Shown: piece after piece, positions 52,182-60,511 of the stretch
How positions within the stretch are numbered: position 1 is the first letter of the stretch
Layout: every line of letters begins with the position of its first letter
Assembly: GCA_023954415.1 (NCBI GenBank)
Contig: JAMLIB010000003.1
Location: 270,095-334,094 of the forward strand
Reading direction: 5' to 3'
From: Trueperaceae bacterium
GTDB taxonomy: Bacteria > Deinococcota > Deinococci > Deinococcales > Trueperaceae
DNA: 64,000 nt
Made by a program: the position numbers and the translations under genes
The notes under the pieces: generated by a model
Told to the model about the DNA's origin: nothing
Databases searched by the model: none
Seen by the model: the letters and a program-made list of their open reading frames with translations, nothing else

Positions 52182-52963
52182 CAGCCGACCGCGTTGACCT
52201 TGACGGGTGCCCGCCAGCGGAAGGCGAAGTGCTGGACGGCCCCCATGAGACCGAGGTCGATGACGGCCAGCAGGAGCATCATCGTCACTCCGTAGGCGAG
52301 GACGCCGGTCATGTTGAAGAACTGGAAGTAGAAGGAGATCTGGTAGCCGACGCCGGACGTACGCCCGAGCAGCTCGCCGAGGACCACCATCTTCCACGTG
52401 AGCGCCAGCGCTCCTCGCGCCGTGCCCACCAGGTAGGGCGTCAGCTGCGGGAAGACGACGCGGCGCCAGATGCTCGCACGCGAGCGGCGGAAGGCCACGG
52501 CCATCTCGATGAGGCCGCCGTCTAGCGCCCTCGCTCCCTCGCGCACGGCGACGACGACGGTAGGCATGATCGTGATAACGAGGGCCAGCACGAGCGCGCG
52601 GTCTGACAGGCCGATGCTCAAGTAGGCGACGACGAACAGGACGATGCGCGGGACGGTGAGGGCGACCACGAGCCAGCCCTGCAGCAGGTCGTCGACCCGG
52701 CGCGACGACCCCATGGCGGCGCCGAGCAACGTGCCGGCCAACATGCCGACGGCGAACGCCGTGAGCACCCGTTGGGCGGTGATCCATAGGTTGGGGAGCA
52801 GCACGCCCCTAGCGACCTCACGCGCCACGAACGCGAAGGTCTCGCCAGGGCCGGGCAGCACGTTCGAGCCCAGGAGCCGGGCGCCGACGACCCACAGTAA
52901 GAAGATGGAGGCGTACGAGACGAGACGGAGGGCGGTCCGCGCGCCCCGGTTAGGCGAACGCAC
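52181..52963 (-). CDS. NitT/TauT-type ABC transporter permease
   Basis: A 260-residue membrane protein with about six helices. Family features are LLWVVGARLLGSNVLPGPGETFAF, FAVGMLAGTLLGAAMG, the EAA-type loop MAVAFRRSRASIWRRVVFPQLTPYL and GALALTWKMVVLGELLGRTSGVGYQI (in parts). I chose the GTG at 52963, 11 bp after the binding-protein stop; longer versions would be Arg-rich and antisense-like. Confidence 0.88.
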   Translation of the reverse strand: MRSPNRGARTALRLVSYASIFLLWVVGARLLGSNVLPGPGETFAFVAREVARGVLLPNLWITAQRVLTAFAVGMLAGTLLGAAMGSSRRVDDLLQGWLVVALTVPRIVLFVVAYLSIGLSDRALVLALVITIMPTVVVAVREGARALDGGLIEMAVAFRRSRASIWRRVVFPQLTPYLVGTARGALALTWKMVVLGELLGRTSGVGYQISFYFQFFNMTGVLAYGVTMMLLLAVIDLGLMGAVQHFAFRWRAPVKVNAVG

Positions 52964-52974
52964 CGCTGCCCGGC

Positions 52975-53970
52975 TCAGTCCGGCAGGAACTCGAGGGTGT
53001 ACGCGGCCGGGTCCACCCCGTCGACGCCGACCACCTCGGGGCCGGCCAGCTCGACGAGGCGGTCGACCATCGCCGTCAGACCGTCGATGGACTCTTGCGT
53101 CCACGTGGTCGTTGTGCCCATCTTCCAGCGCTCGACGACGCTAGGGAACTGGCTCTGATCGGGCAGCGAGTAGAGCCCCAGGTCCAGGATCTCCTGCCAG
53201 AACGGGTCGTCGGAAGGCGTGGCGAGCATGGCCGCGAAGGTGTCGCGCAGGGCGGCGACGAAGGCGGTCTTGAGGGCCGGGTCCATGTCGTCGCGGGCCA
53301 CGACCACCAGGTTGGGGAGGTCGGAAGGCAGCCCGAGGCCGGCGAGCATGTCGGCCACGCTCATGACCTCGCGCGCGCCGCTCGCTTCCATCCGGGGCAC
53401 CCAGTGCCACAGGGGCAGCGCCGCGTCCACCTCGCCCCGCGCCGTGAGCTCGGCCATGAGCGGCGGCGCTGCCGCCACGACCTCGGCATCGACCTGCGGG
53501 TCGAAACCGAACTGCGAGACGGCGAGCGCCCTGAGGATGAGCAGGCTCTTGTCCCGTAGGCTGCCGGCGGCCACGGTCTTGCCCACCAGGTCGGCGATGC
53601 CGGTTATCTCCGAGCCGGCCGGCACGACGAGGCCGCCGACGGAGGTCGCGTAAGGGTAGATGCCGCTGGCCATGATGCCGGCGTCGCGCAGCAGCACGGG
53701 CCCGAGGAAGTCGTCCACCTTGACGTCCGCCTCGCCGGAGCGCAAGGCGATCTCCGTGGCCTGCTTAGAGGCGTAAGGCGTGGCGACGACGCGGATGCCG
53801 TTGGCCTCGGCCGTGCCGAAGTGCTCCATGCCGTGGAGGACCCAGGAGAACGTCCCCGTGGCCTCCATGGCCGCGTTGACCACCGGCGGAGAAGACGTGC
53901 CCTCCTGGGCGTTGGCGAACGAGAGACCGACGGTGAGGATCGCGAGTAGTACGAGACGATGTCCAGGCAC
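52975..53970 (-). CDS. NitT/TauT-type ABC substrate-binding protein
   Basis: A 331-residue exported protein. The GTG at 53970 gives a signal peptide VPGHRLVLLAILTVGLSFANAQ and follows AAGGAG. The mature part has EHFGTAEANGIRVVATPYASKQATEIALRSGEADVKVDDFLGPVLLRDAGI and DLVGKTVAAGSLRDKSLLILRALA (in parts), as in the SsuA/TauA/NMT1-like group. First gene of the operon 51432-53970. It lies beside the PQQ-system genes but on the opposite strand, so a link is possible but not shown. Confidence 0.88.
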   Translation of the reverse strand: MPGHRLVLLAILTVGLSFANAQEGTSSPPVVNAAMEATGTFSWVLHGMEHFGTAEANGIRVVATPYASKQATEIALRSGEADVKVDDFLGPVLLRDAGIMASGIYPYATSVGGLVVPAGSEITGIADLVGKTVAAGSLRDKSLLILRALAVSQFGFDPQVDAEVVAAAPPLMAELTARGEVDAALPLWHWVPRMEASGAREVMSVADMLAGLGLPSDLPNLVVVARDDMDPALKTAFVAALRDTFAAMLATPSDDPFWQEILDLGLYSLPDQSQFPSVVERWKMGTTTTWTQESIDGLTAMVDRLVELAGPEVVGVDGVDPAAYTLEFLPD

Positions 53971-53987
53971 CTGTCCTTCACTCCTTC

Positions 53988-54007
53988 CCACACGTTCGAA
54001 CCTGTGG
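53988..54007. promoter_or_regulatory. Palindrome before the NitT/TauT operon
   Basis: CCACACGTTCGAACCTGTGG is a 20-bp inverted repeat with one mismatched pair and a perfect core GTTCGAAC. It abuts the AAGGAG ribosome-binding site of the binding protein. It may be an operator or an mRNA hairpin. Confidence 0.5.
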
Positions 54008-54260
54008 CGGGCCGCTGGGCGCTGAGCATGCCGCAAGGAACCACCACGGTCGGAGGGCGCGTGACAGGCGCCAATGATACAGCCGCCCTCGCCGTGAGGG
54101 TCGCGTCTCGAGGCACGGAGCGGCTCGGAGCGCGACCAGAACGACGCGTATGCGCCGCGCCGCGGCGCCGGTGACGTGACGGGCGACCACTTCGCGCATA
54201 GACTCTCTTCGAGAGGTACGTCAGCCAAGCTCCCCTCGCTCCTCGCCCCGGATAGGACCG

Positions 54261-55205
54261 GTGATCATGCGTCTCCTCAAGGCCCTCCTCGCCAGCGTAG
54301 TCGTCCTTGCCGCCGCCTACGGCGTCCTGGCCCTCGTCAACGGCCCGCGTGCGCCGCACCCTTACTACTCGCGGCTCGGCGCCGGGCCGCTGGTCCTCGC
54401 GCACGGCGGCGGTCAAGGGCTGTGGCCGGACAACACCATGCGCGCCTTCACGGGCTCGGACGCGCTAGGGGCCGACGTGCTCGAGCTCGATGTCCAGCGC
54501 GACGGCGACGGCGCCTTCAGGGTGATCCACGACGCCACGGTCGACCGGACGACCGACGGGACGGGGCTCGTCTCGGGCATGCGCGCCGCTCGGATCGAGG
54601 CCCTCGACGACGGCTACCGCTGGACCGTGACGGGCCCCAGCGCCGCCGGCCAGGACGCCGACTTCGCCTACCGCGGCCAGGGGGTCGGCATCCCGACCCT
54701 CGACGAGGTGCTCGCCGGTTTCCCCGCAGCGTCCGTGAACATCGAGATCAAGGAGGAGACGGCGGACGCCGGCACGGCGCTCTGCGAGCTGCTGCGGCGC
54801 ACCGGCAGCGGCGATCGGGTCCTGGTGGCCTCGTTCAACAGCGCCCCGATGCAGGCCTTCAGGCAGGCGTGCCCCGACGTCGCCACGTCCGCCACGCGCT
54901 CCGAGGTCACGCTCTTCTACGTGCTGGCGCGCGCCCGCCTCAGCGCCGTCTACACGCCCCCGTTCGTGGCCGTGCAGGTGCCCGTCCAGCAGGGGAGCCT
55001 CACGGTCGTCACGCCGCACTTCATCGCGGCGGCGCACGCCCGCGGCGTGAAGGTCGAGGTGTGGACCGTGAACGACGCCGCCGAGATGCGGCGCCTCCTC
55101 GCCATGGGCGTCGACGGCCTCATAACCGATCGCCCCGACCGCGCGTTGGCGGTCCTCGGCCGGGCGTTCGACGCCGGGCTCGTCCCGGACTTCGTGGCGC
55201 CTTGA
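54261..55205 (+). CDS. Glycerophosphodiester phosphodiesterase
   Basis: A 314-residue protein anchored by an N-terminal helix (about 5-27). The catalytic domain has LVLAHGGGQGLWPDNTMRAF (His-Gly-Gly-Gly in place of HRG), ELDVQRDGDGAFRVIHDATVDRTTDGTG with the second catalytic His, and the C-terminal VEVWTVNDAAEMRRLLAMGVDGLITDRPD (read in parts). It hydrolyses glycerophosphodiesters to glycerol-3-phosphate and an alcohol outside the membrane. GTG 54261 or ATG 54267 may be the start. Confidence 0.92.
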   Translation: MIMRLLKALLASVVVLAAAYGVLALVNGPRAPHPYYSRLGAGPLVLAHGGGQGLWPDNTMRAFTGSDALGADVLELDVQRDGDGAFRVIHDATVDRTTDGTGLVSGMRAARIEALDDGYRWTVTGPSAAGQDADFAYRGQGVGIPTLDEVLAGFPAASVNIEIKEETADAGTALCELLRRTGSGDRVLVASFNSAPMQAFRQACPDVATSATRSEVTLFYVLARARLSAVYTPPFVAVQVPVQQGSLTVVTPHFIAAAHARGVKVEVWTVNDAAEMRRLLAMGVDGLITDRPDRALAVLGRAFDAGLVPDFVAP

Positions 55206-55253
55206 GCGGAGCGCCCGGTCTGGCGTCTCGCCCCTCGCCCCGCCCGCCCTGCC

Positions 55254-55271
55254 GGCCCGCGACCGCGGGCC
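55254..55271. terminator. Short hairpin between the GDPD and CoA-transferase genes
   Basis: GGCCCGC (55254-55260) pairs with GCGGGCC (55265-55271) around GACC. No U-tract; it ends 5 bp before the CoA-transferase -10. Confidence 0.4.
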
Positions 55272-55289
55272 GCGGCTAGGTTCGCGGTC

Positions 55290-56516
55290 GTGGGCATGCT
55301 CGACGACCTCCTTGTTCTCGACCTGACGCGGGTCCTCGCGGGCCCGTACTGCACCCTGCTGTTCTCGGACCTCGGCGCGCGCGTCGTCAAGGTTGAGTCG
55401 CCGTCCGGCGACGACACGCGGCGGTGGGGGCCGCCGTACCCGGGGGGCGAGAGCGGCTACTACCTGTCGGTCAACCGGGGCAAGGAGAGCGTGGTCGTCG
55501 ACCTCAAGGACGAGCGGGGCGCCGCCGTCGTCCGCGGGCTCGCGCGCAAGGCCGACGTGATCGTCGAGAACTTCAAGGTCGGCGACCTGGAGCGTTACGG
55601 GCTCGACCACGCGAGCGTCGCGGCCACCAACCCACGCGTCGTCTACGTGTCCATCACGGGCTTCGGCCAGGACGGGCCGCGGGCGAAGGAGCCAGGCTAC
55701 GACGCCGCCATGCAGGCGCAGTCGGGCCTACTGGCCATGACGGGCGAGCCGGACGGGCCGCCCGTCAAGCTCGGCGTGGCGTGGATCGACGTGCTGACGG
55801 GACTGCATGCGGCCACCGGGGCGTTGGCGGCGTTGCACCGGCGGGAGAGGACGGGCGAGGGCGCGCGCCTGGACGTGTCGCTCTTCGACGTCGCGCTCGC
55901 GAGCCTCGTGAACCAGGCCCAGAACGCCTTGCTGACGGGCGAGGTGCCGCCCCGCCTCGGCAGCGCTCATCCGACGATCGTGCCTTACCAGTCGTTCGAG
56001 GCGGCCGACGGCGGCGTGGTGGTGGCGGTCGGCAACGACGGCCAGTTCGCGCGCCTCTGCGCCGTCCTGGGCACCGGGGAGCTGGCGGCCGACCCGCGGT
56101 TCGCGACCAACGACGGGCGCGTGGCGAACCGCTCCGCCCTCGTTCCCCTCCTGGCGGACGTCATCAGGCAGCGGCGGGCTGCCGAGCTCCTGGCGGCCTG
56201 CCGCTCCGCCGGGGTGCCGGCCACGCCGGTCACGACGTTGCCCGACGCCCTCGCCGACGAGCAGGCGACGGCCCGCGGCATGGTCGTCGAAGGGGCTCAC
56301 CCGACCATCGGCGCCCTGCCGATGGTGGCGAGCCCCCTCTGGCACGCGCAAGGCCCGGACGGGCGCTCGCTCGGCCTGGCGCCGGCGCCAGGCGCGGCAC
56401 CCGTGCCGCCGCTGCTCGCGCAGCACACGCGGGCCGTGCTCGAGCGCGAGCTGGGCCTGAGCGCCGCCGAGATCGACGCGCTCGCGGCAGCGGGCGTCGT
56501 GCGGGTCCTAGGGTAG
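55290..56516 (+). CDS. CaiB/BaiF family CoA-transferase
   Basis: A 408-residue class III CoA-transferase. It opens with LLVLDLTRVLAGPYCTLLFSDLGARVVKVE (in parts), has DVIVENFKVGDLERYGLD, SITGFGQDGP and the catalytic Asp in EPGYDAAMQAQSGLLAMTGEPDG (in parts). It moves CoA between carboxylic acids; formyl-CoA/succinyl-CoA type substrates are common, but the acid here is unknown. The GTG at 55290 follows TAGGTT (55277-55282) by 7 nt (leaderless). Confidence 0.94.
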   Translation: MGMLDDLLVLDLTRVLAGPYCTLLFSDLGARVVKVESPSGDDTRRWGPPYPGGESGYYLSVNRGKESVVVDLKDERGAAVVRGLARKADVIVENFKVGDLERYGLDHASVAATNPRVVYVSITGFGQDGPRAKEPGYDAAMQAQSGLLAMTGEPDGPPVKLGVAWIDVLTGLHAATGALAALHRRERTGEGARLDVSLFDVALASLVNQAQNALLTGEVPPRLGSAHPTIVPYQSFEAADGGVVVAVGNDGQFARLCAVLGTGELAADPRFATNDGRVANRSALVPLLADVIRQRRAAELLAACRSAGVPATPVTTLPDALADEQATARGMVVEGAHPTIGALPMVASPLWHAQGPDGRSLGLAPAPGAAPVPPLLAQHTRAVLERELGLSAAEIDALAAAGVVRVLG

Positions 56517-56611
56517 GCGCGGACGGCGGTGCGTCGTACGCGACCGCCGCGGGCGGCCGCGCCGCGCTCGCCGCGGGGTCTCGGGGCGCGGCCTGGCCCG
56601 GCGCGCGCCCA

Positions 56612-57256
56612 TCACTCCCGGAGCAGCAACGCCTCCGCCACCGTGCCCCTGAGCAGGCCGCGGTAGACGCCGTCGACCGCCAGTCGTTCGCCGGTCACCT
56701 CGAGCGTCGGGTAGTCGGGGTTGTGCGGACGCAACGCGAAGCGGCCGCCTCCTAGGCGGTCGAGGTACTTCAGCGTCACCTCCTCCTCGGCCACCCTGAC
56801 GGCGCAGATCTCGCCGCTGCGCTGCGGTTGGCGTTGGGCCAGGAGCACGACGTCGTCGTTCTGCAGGAGATCTGCCATGGAGTCGCCGTGGACGCGGAGC
56901 GCGAAGAGCGACTCGGCGTGGCCGCCCCCGGCCGCGGCCGGCAGGTAGGCCTCCGCGTGGGCGGCGGCGATGGCGAGGGGGCCGGCGGGGATATCCCCGA
57001 GGAGAGGGATGCCCGTGGCCAAGGCGGGGAGCTCGAGCACCGGGGAGCGCCCGCGCCCGCGGCTCTCGAAGCGCAAGTAGCCCTTGGCGTGCAGCGCCTC
57101 GAGGTGTTGGCGCAGCGAGACGTAGTGAACGCCGAGCTCCCGCGCGAACTCCGCCAGGTCGGGCGTGGCGCCCGTGCGCCGCGCGTGCTCGAGGAGGCGC
57201 TGGTAGACCCGCGCCTGCGCGGGGGGTAGGGGACGGTTGCTCGGGGACTGGTCCAT
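56612..57256 (-). CDS. lexA: LexA-type SOS repressor (S24 peptidase)
   Basis: A 214-residue repressor. The N-terminal winged helix (about 10-72) binds DNA; the C-terminal S24 domain (about 82-210) has the self-cleavage site Ala-Gly in LGDIPAGPLA, the Ser in HGDSMADLL and the Lys in VTLKYL. On DNA damage RecA promotes its cleavage. The hinge after residue 72 is short. Its own promoter overlaps a palindrome likely to be its operator. It is divergent from the Crp/Fnr gene. Confidence 0.9.
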   Translation of the reverse strand: MDQSPSNRPLPPAQARVYQRLLEHARRTGATPDLAEFARELGVHYVSLRQHLEALHAKGYLRFESRGRGRSPVLELPALATGIPLLGDIPAGPLAIAAAHAEAYLPAAAGGGHAESLFALRVHGDSMADLLQNDDVVLLAQRQPQRSGEICAVRVAEEEVTLKYLDRLGGGRFALRPHNPDYPTLEVTGERLAVDGVYRGLLRGTVAEALLLRE

Positions 57257-57259
57257 CGT

Positions 57260-57296
57260 TACCTAAAATGCTAAGGTAGTTGCCGTGGCTTGTCAA
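57260..57296 (-). promoter_or_regulatory. lexA promoter with overlapping LexA operator
   Basis: On the minus strand TTGACA (57296-57291) and TAGCAT (57273-57268) are 17 bp apart. The palindrome TACCTAAAATGCTAAGGTA (57260-57278), arms TACCTAA/TAAGGTA with one mismatch, covers the -10. The ATG is 11 nt after the -10, leaving almost no leader. Confidence 0.72.
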
Positions 57297-57367
57297 CGGG
57301 CGAGCGGGAGGCGCGTCTGAGCCGTCCAGAACGGCTCTAATGCGGTTCTCACCCTGCTGGCGGGCTG

Positions 57368-57396
57368 TGGACAAAGCCGGGTCGCCCTGCTATAGT
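57368..57396 (+). promoter_or_regulatory. Promoter of the crp/fnr-family gene
   Basis: TGGACA (57368-57373) and TATAGT (57391-57396) with a 17-bp spacer, followed by a ~70-nt leader ending in GAAAGGAA before the ATG. Confidence 0.7.
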
Positions 57397-57471
57397 TTCT
57401 GTAGTTGAGCGCACCCACCTCACCCGGGCGGGTCGTCCGGGGCCGCGCCGACTCGAAAGGAACCGCGAACA

Positions 57472-58155
57472 ATGCTCGAAACGTTCGAACGACTCGATAC
57501 GGCGAGCACCTGTCAGGTGGCAAGCATCGTTCCCTCCGGCTTGGCGCTGCCCACGCGCACGCTGGAGCCCGGTCAGGTGCTCTACGAAGCCGACCGCGAG
57601 GCGAGCAGCCTCTACATCGTCAACCAGGGCGTCCTCAAGGCGGTCGTCCCCACCAGCCTCGGCCGCGACCGCATCGCCGACCTGTACGGTCCCGGCGACG
57701 TCTTGGGCCTCTCCTCGCTGGACGGCGGCAACCACGCCGAGACCGTCGTGGCCGTCCACGAGGCGTGCCTCACGCCCATCGACCCGCAGCAGGCCATGAA
57801 CGACCGCGGCCTACGCGACTACGTGCTCCGCAGCCTGGCGCGCCAGCTCCGCCGCAGCCGCGAGATGCTCGACGAGGCCGAGATGCCCGTCGGCGCCCGC
57901 GTCACGCGCGCGCTCCTGCGCCTCGCCAAGCAGTTCGGCCTGCCGGCGGACGACCAGCAGGGCGGCATCAAGCTCCCGCTCGCGCTCACGCACGAGGACC
58001 TCGCCGACCTCACCGGCTCCAGCCGCGTGACGATCACCCGCATCCTCGGCGAGCTCCGCAGCGAGGGGGCGCTGTCCGGCACGCGCGGCGTGTACGTGGC
58101 GGATGTGCCCGGCCTGGAGCGCGCCACGGACCACTACGTCATGCAGGTCCTGTAA
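57472..58155 (+). CDS. Crp/Fnr-family transcriptional regulator
   Basis: A 227-residue regulator. The cyclic-nucleotide-binding-like domain covers about residues 25-135 (LEPGQVLYEADREASSLYIVNQGVLKAVV ... DLYGPGDVLGLSSLDGG); the Crp-type winged helix is about 150-215 (LTHEDLADLTGSSRVTITRILGELRSEGAL). No Fe-S cysteine cluster is seen, so it is not an Fnr proper. It resembles the DdrI-type stress regulators of Deinococcus in layout, but that link is from memory. It has its own good promoter. Confidence 0.9.
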   Translation: MLETFERLDTASTCQVASIVPSGLALPTRTLEPGQVLYEADREASSLYIVNQGVLKAVVPTSLGRDRIADLYGPGDVLGLSSLDGGNHAETVVAVHEACLTPIDPQQAMNDRGLRDYVLRSLARQLRRSREMLDEAEMPVGARVTRALLRLAKQFGLPADDQQGGIKLPLALTHEDLADLTGSSRVTITRILGELRSEGALSGTRGVYVADVPGLERATDHYVMQVL

Positions 58156-58200
58156 GGCCGCTTGGCGCACGGCGCCGCGAGAACGGAGTACGCTCTTCTC

Positions 58201-58785
58201 ATGTTGAAGTTCACCGACATCGCCAAGGAACGCGTCCTCCGCTTCCTGGACGCGCAGAGCAGCCAAGGCATGCGCGCCCTGCGCATCGCGGGCAACCGCG
58301 CCGAGCAGCGCCTCTGGCTGGTCAGGGCCGAGGACGAACGCCCTGACGACCGCGTCCAGGCGGAAGCGGGCTTCGCGGTCTTCCTCGACCCGGCGACGGC
58401 CGGCCAGTTGGACGGCGCCGTCGTCGACTTCGTCGAGGGCGTGATGCAGTCCGGGTTCCGCATCTATCACCCCAGCCCCAGCTGGGACGACCCGCTCGCC
58501 CAGCGCGTGCAGGACGCCATCGACAAGCACATCAACCCCGGCGTGGCCGGCCACGGCGGCACCGTGACGCTCGAGGGGGTCGAGGACGGCATGGCCATCA
58601 TCCGCTTCGGCGGCGGCTGCCACGGCTGCGGCGCCGCCGACCTGACCCTCAAGCAGGGCATAGACCGCATCCTCAAGGAGCAGGTCCCCGAGATCCGCGG
58701 GGTCATGGACGCCACGGACCACGCCACGGGCGAGAACCCCTACTACGAGCGCGACACGCGCCGGGCCGAGTCGCCGCTGACCTGA
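58201..58785 (+). CDS. NfuA-like Fe-S cluster carrier
   Basis: A 194-residue protein. The N-terminal ~100 residues (MLKFTDIAKERVLRFLDAQ ... ) form a degenerate A-type (HesB-like) domain without its three cysteines. The C-terminal NifU domain (about 115-185) has the cluster motif GGCHGCGAADLTLKQGI (CxxC) that binds a 4Fe-4S cluster for transfer. The ATG at 58201 lies 6 nt after TACGCT (58189-58194), a leaderless start. Confidence 0.9.
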   Translation: MLKFTDIAKERVLRFLDAQSSQGMRALRIAGNRAEQRLWLVRAEDERPDDRVQAEAGFAVFLDPATAGQLDGAVVDFVEGVMQSGFRIYHPSPSWDDPLAQRVQDAIDKHINPGVAGHGGTVTLEGVEDGMAIIRFGGGCHGCGAADLTLKQGIDRILKEQVPEIRGVMDATDHATGENPYYERDTRRAESPLT

Positions 58786-58960
58786 GCGCCGCCGCACGCT
58801 CCGGCGCCGGTCCGCCGCCAGCGGCCGCCGGCCGAGTCGACCCCCGCCCTGGTCACGCCAGTGCGGGCCCATGCACGATATCCGCGCCCGACCTGCCCAC
58901 CGGTCGGGCGCGCTTCATGCCCCGGCGCCCGCCGAGCGCACCGTGTGTTACCTTGACCAG

Positions 58961-60511
58961 GTGCGACCGCCCGACGACCTACCGGGTGTTCGTTCCGTCC
59001 CGCTGATCAGCGTTCGCGAGCTCACCAAGCGCTTCCCAGGAGTGGTAGCGAACGACTCCGTGAGCCTCGACCTGCTGCCGGGCGAGGTGCACGCCCTGTT
59101 GGGCGAGAACGGCGCCGGCAAGACCACGCTCATCAGCATGCTCTACGGGCTGCTGCAGCCCGACGGCGGCAGCATAGCCATGGACGCTCAGCGCGTGACC
59201 ATCAAGAACCCCAGGCACGCCATGGACCTCGGGATCGGCCTGGTGGCCCAGCACTTCAACCTCGCCAGGCGCCACACCGTCGCCGAGAACCTGGCGGTCG
59301 GCCTGCGCGGCACGCCGTTCTGGCGCCCCACCAGGGCGCTGCAGAGGCGCGCGGCGGAGCTCACCGAGCGCTACGGCCTCGCGGTGCGCATGAACGCGCA
59401 GGTGGCGGCCCTCTCGCCGGGCGAGCGGCAACGCGTCGAGATCCTCAAGGCCGTCATGCAAGGTGCGCGCCTCCTCATCCTCGACGAGCCGACCAGCGTG
59501 CTCACGCCACAGGAGGCCGACGCCCTCCTGAAGGTCGTCACCGACATGCGCAGGGACGGCCGGGGCATCCTCTTCATCAGTCACAAGCTCGGGGAGGTCC
59601 TCCGGGTCGCGGATCGCATCACGGTGCTACGTGGCGGCAAGGTCGTCGGGCGCCGCGCGCGCGGCGGGGTGGAGGCGAGCGAGCTGGCGCGCCTCATGGT
59701 CGGCGCGCCGACCGCCACCCCGCAGCGGCTCGGCATCCCGCCGGAAGGGGAGCCCGTGCTCCGCGTGAGCGGCGTGTGGGTCCGCGGTCGGCGGGGGCCG
59801 GCGCTGCGCGGCCTCGACCTGGAGGTCCGCCCCGGAGAGGTCCTCGGCGTCGCCGGCGTGGCCGGCAACGGTCAGAGCGAGCTCGCCCAGGTGCTGACGG
59901 GCCTGGCGCGGCCGGAGAAGGGCAGCGTGACGCTGGCGGGCGCCGACATCGGCCGCCTCTCACCCCGGGAAGTGCGGAAGCTGGGCGTCGCGTACATCCC
60001 CGAGGACCGGCGCGCCGAGGGCGTGGCCGGCACCATGAGCGTCGCGGAGAACCTCGTGCTCAGGCAGGTGCGCGACAAGGAGTTCGCCCGCGGTCCCGTC
60101 ATCGACTGGCGCAAGGCGGAGGCGTTCGCCGCGGCGGCGGTCACGCGCTTCGACATCCGCACCCCCTCCCTCGCCACCGCCGCGCGCACCCTCTCCGGCG
60201 GCAACGTGCAGAAGATCGTGCTGGCGCGCGAGCTCTCCGGCAGGCCGAGCCTGGTCGTCGCCTCCCACCCGACCTACGGGCTCGACGTCGGCAGCGCCGC
60301 CATGACCCACGAGCGGCTCCTCGCGCAGCGCGAGCGCGGCGCTGCCGTCGTCCTGATAAGCGAGGACCTCGACGAGCTCAGGGCGCTGTCTGACACCATC
60401 GTGGTCCTCTTCGCCGGGCGCGTCGCGGGCACCCTCCCGATCAGCGAGGCGGTCACCGAGGCCGGTTGGGAGCGCCTCGGACTCCTCATGGGCGGGAGCG
60501 CTGCGGCATGA
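58961..60511 (+). CDS. BMP/nucleoside-type ABC transporter ATP-binding protein (two ATPase domains)
   Basis: A 516-residue protein with two ABC domains, as in RbsA/YufO. The first has GENGAGKTTLISMLYGLLQP, LSPGERQRVEILKAV and LLILDEPTSVL. The second has the degenerate GVAGNGQSEL and LSGGNVQKIVLARELS, with ASHPTYGLDVGS. The GTG at 58961 is supported by TACCTT (58949-58954) 6 nt upstream; an upstream ATG would add 30 poorly conserved residues. It forms an operon with two permeases and a BMP binding protein. Confidence 0.93.
   Translation: MRPPDDLPGVRSVPLISVRELTKRFPGVVANDSVSLDLLPGEVHALLGENGAGKTTLISMLYGLLQPDGGSIAMDAQRVTIKNPRHAMDLGIGLVAQHFNLARRHTVAENLAVGLRGTPFWRPTRALQRRAAELTERYGLAVRMNAQVAALSPGERQRVEILKAVMQGARLLILDEPTSVLTPQEADALLKVVTDMRRDGRGILFISHKLGEVLRVADRITVLRGGKVVGRRARGGVEASELARLMVGAPTATPQRLGIPPEGEPVLRVSGVWVRGRRGPALRGLDLEVRPGEVLGVAGVAGNGQSELAQVLTGLARPEKGSVTLAGADIGRLSPREVRKLGVAYIPEDRRAEGVAGTMSVAENLVLRQVRDKEFARGPVIDWRKAEAFAAAAVTRFDIRTPSLATAARTLSGGNVQKIVLARELSGRPSLVVASHPTYGLDVGSAAMTHERLLAQRERGAAVVLISEDLDELRALSDTIVVLFAGRVAGTLPISEAVTEAGWERLGLLMGGSAAA

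Noticed and set aside
53970..54260. TPP riboswitch before the NitT/TauT operon
   Set aside because: The conserved CTGAGA and ACC-GATCTGG-type elements are not found on the minus strand; only the palindrome at 53988-54007 stands out.
58871..58960. Earlier ATG for the BMP ATPase
   Set aside because: The extra 30 residues are not family-like, and TACCTT at 58949 places transcription start at the GTG at 58961.
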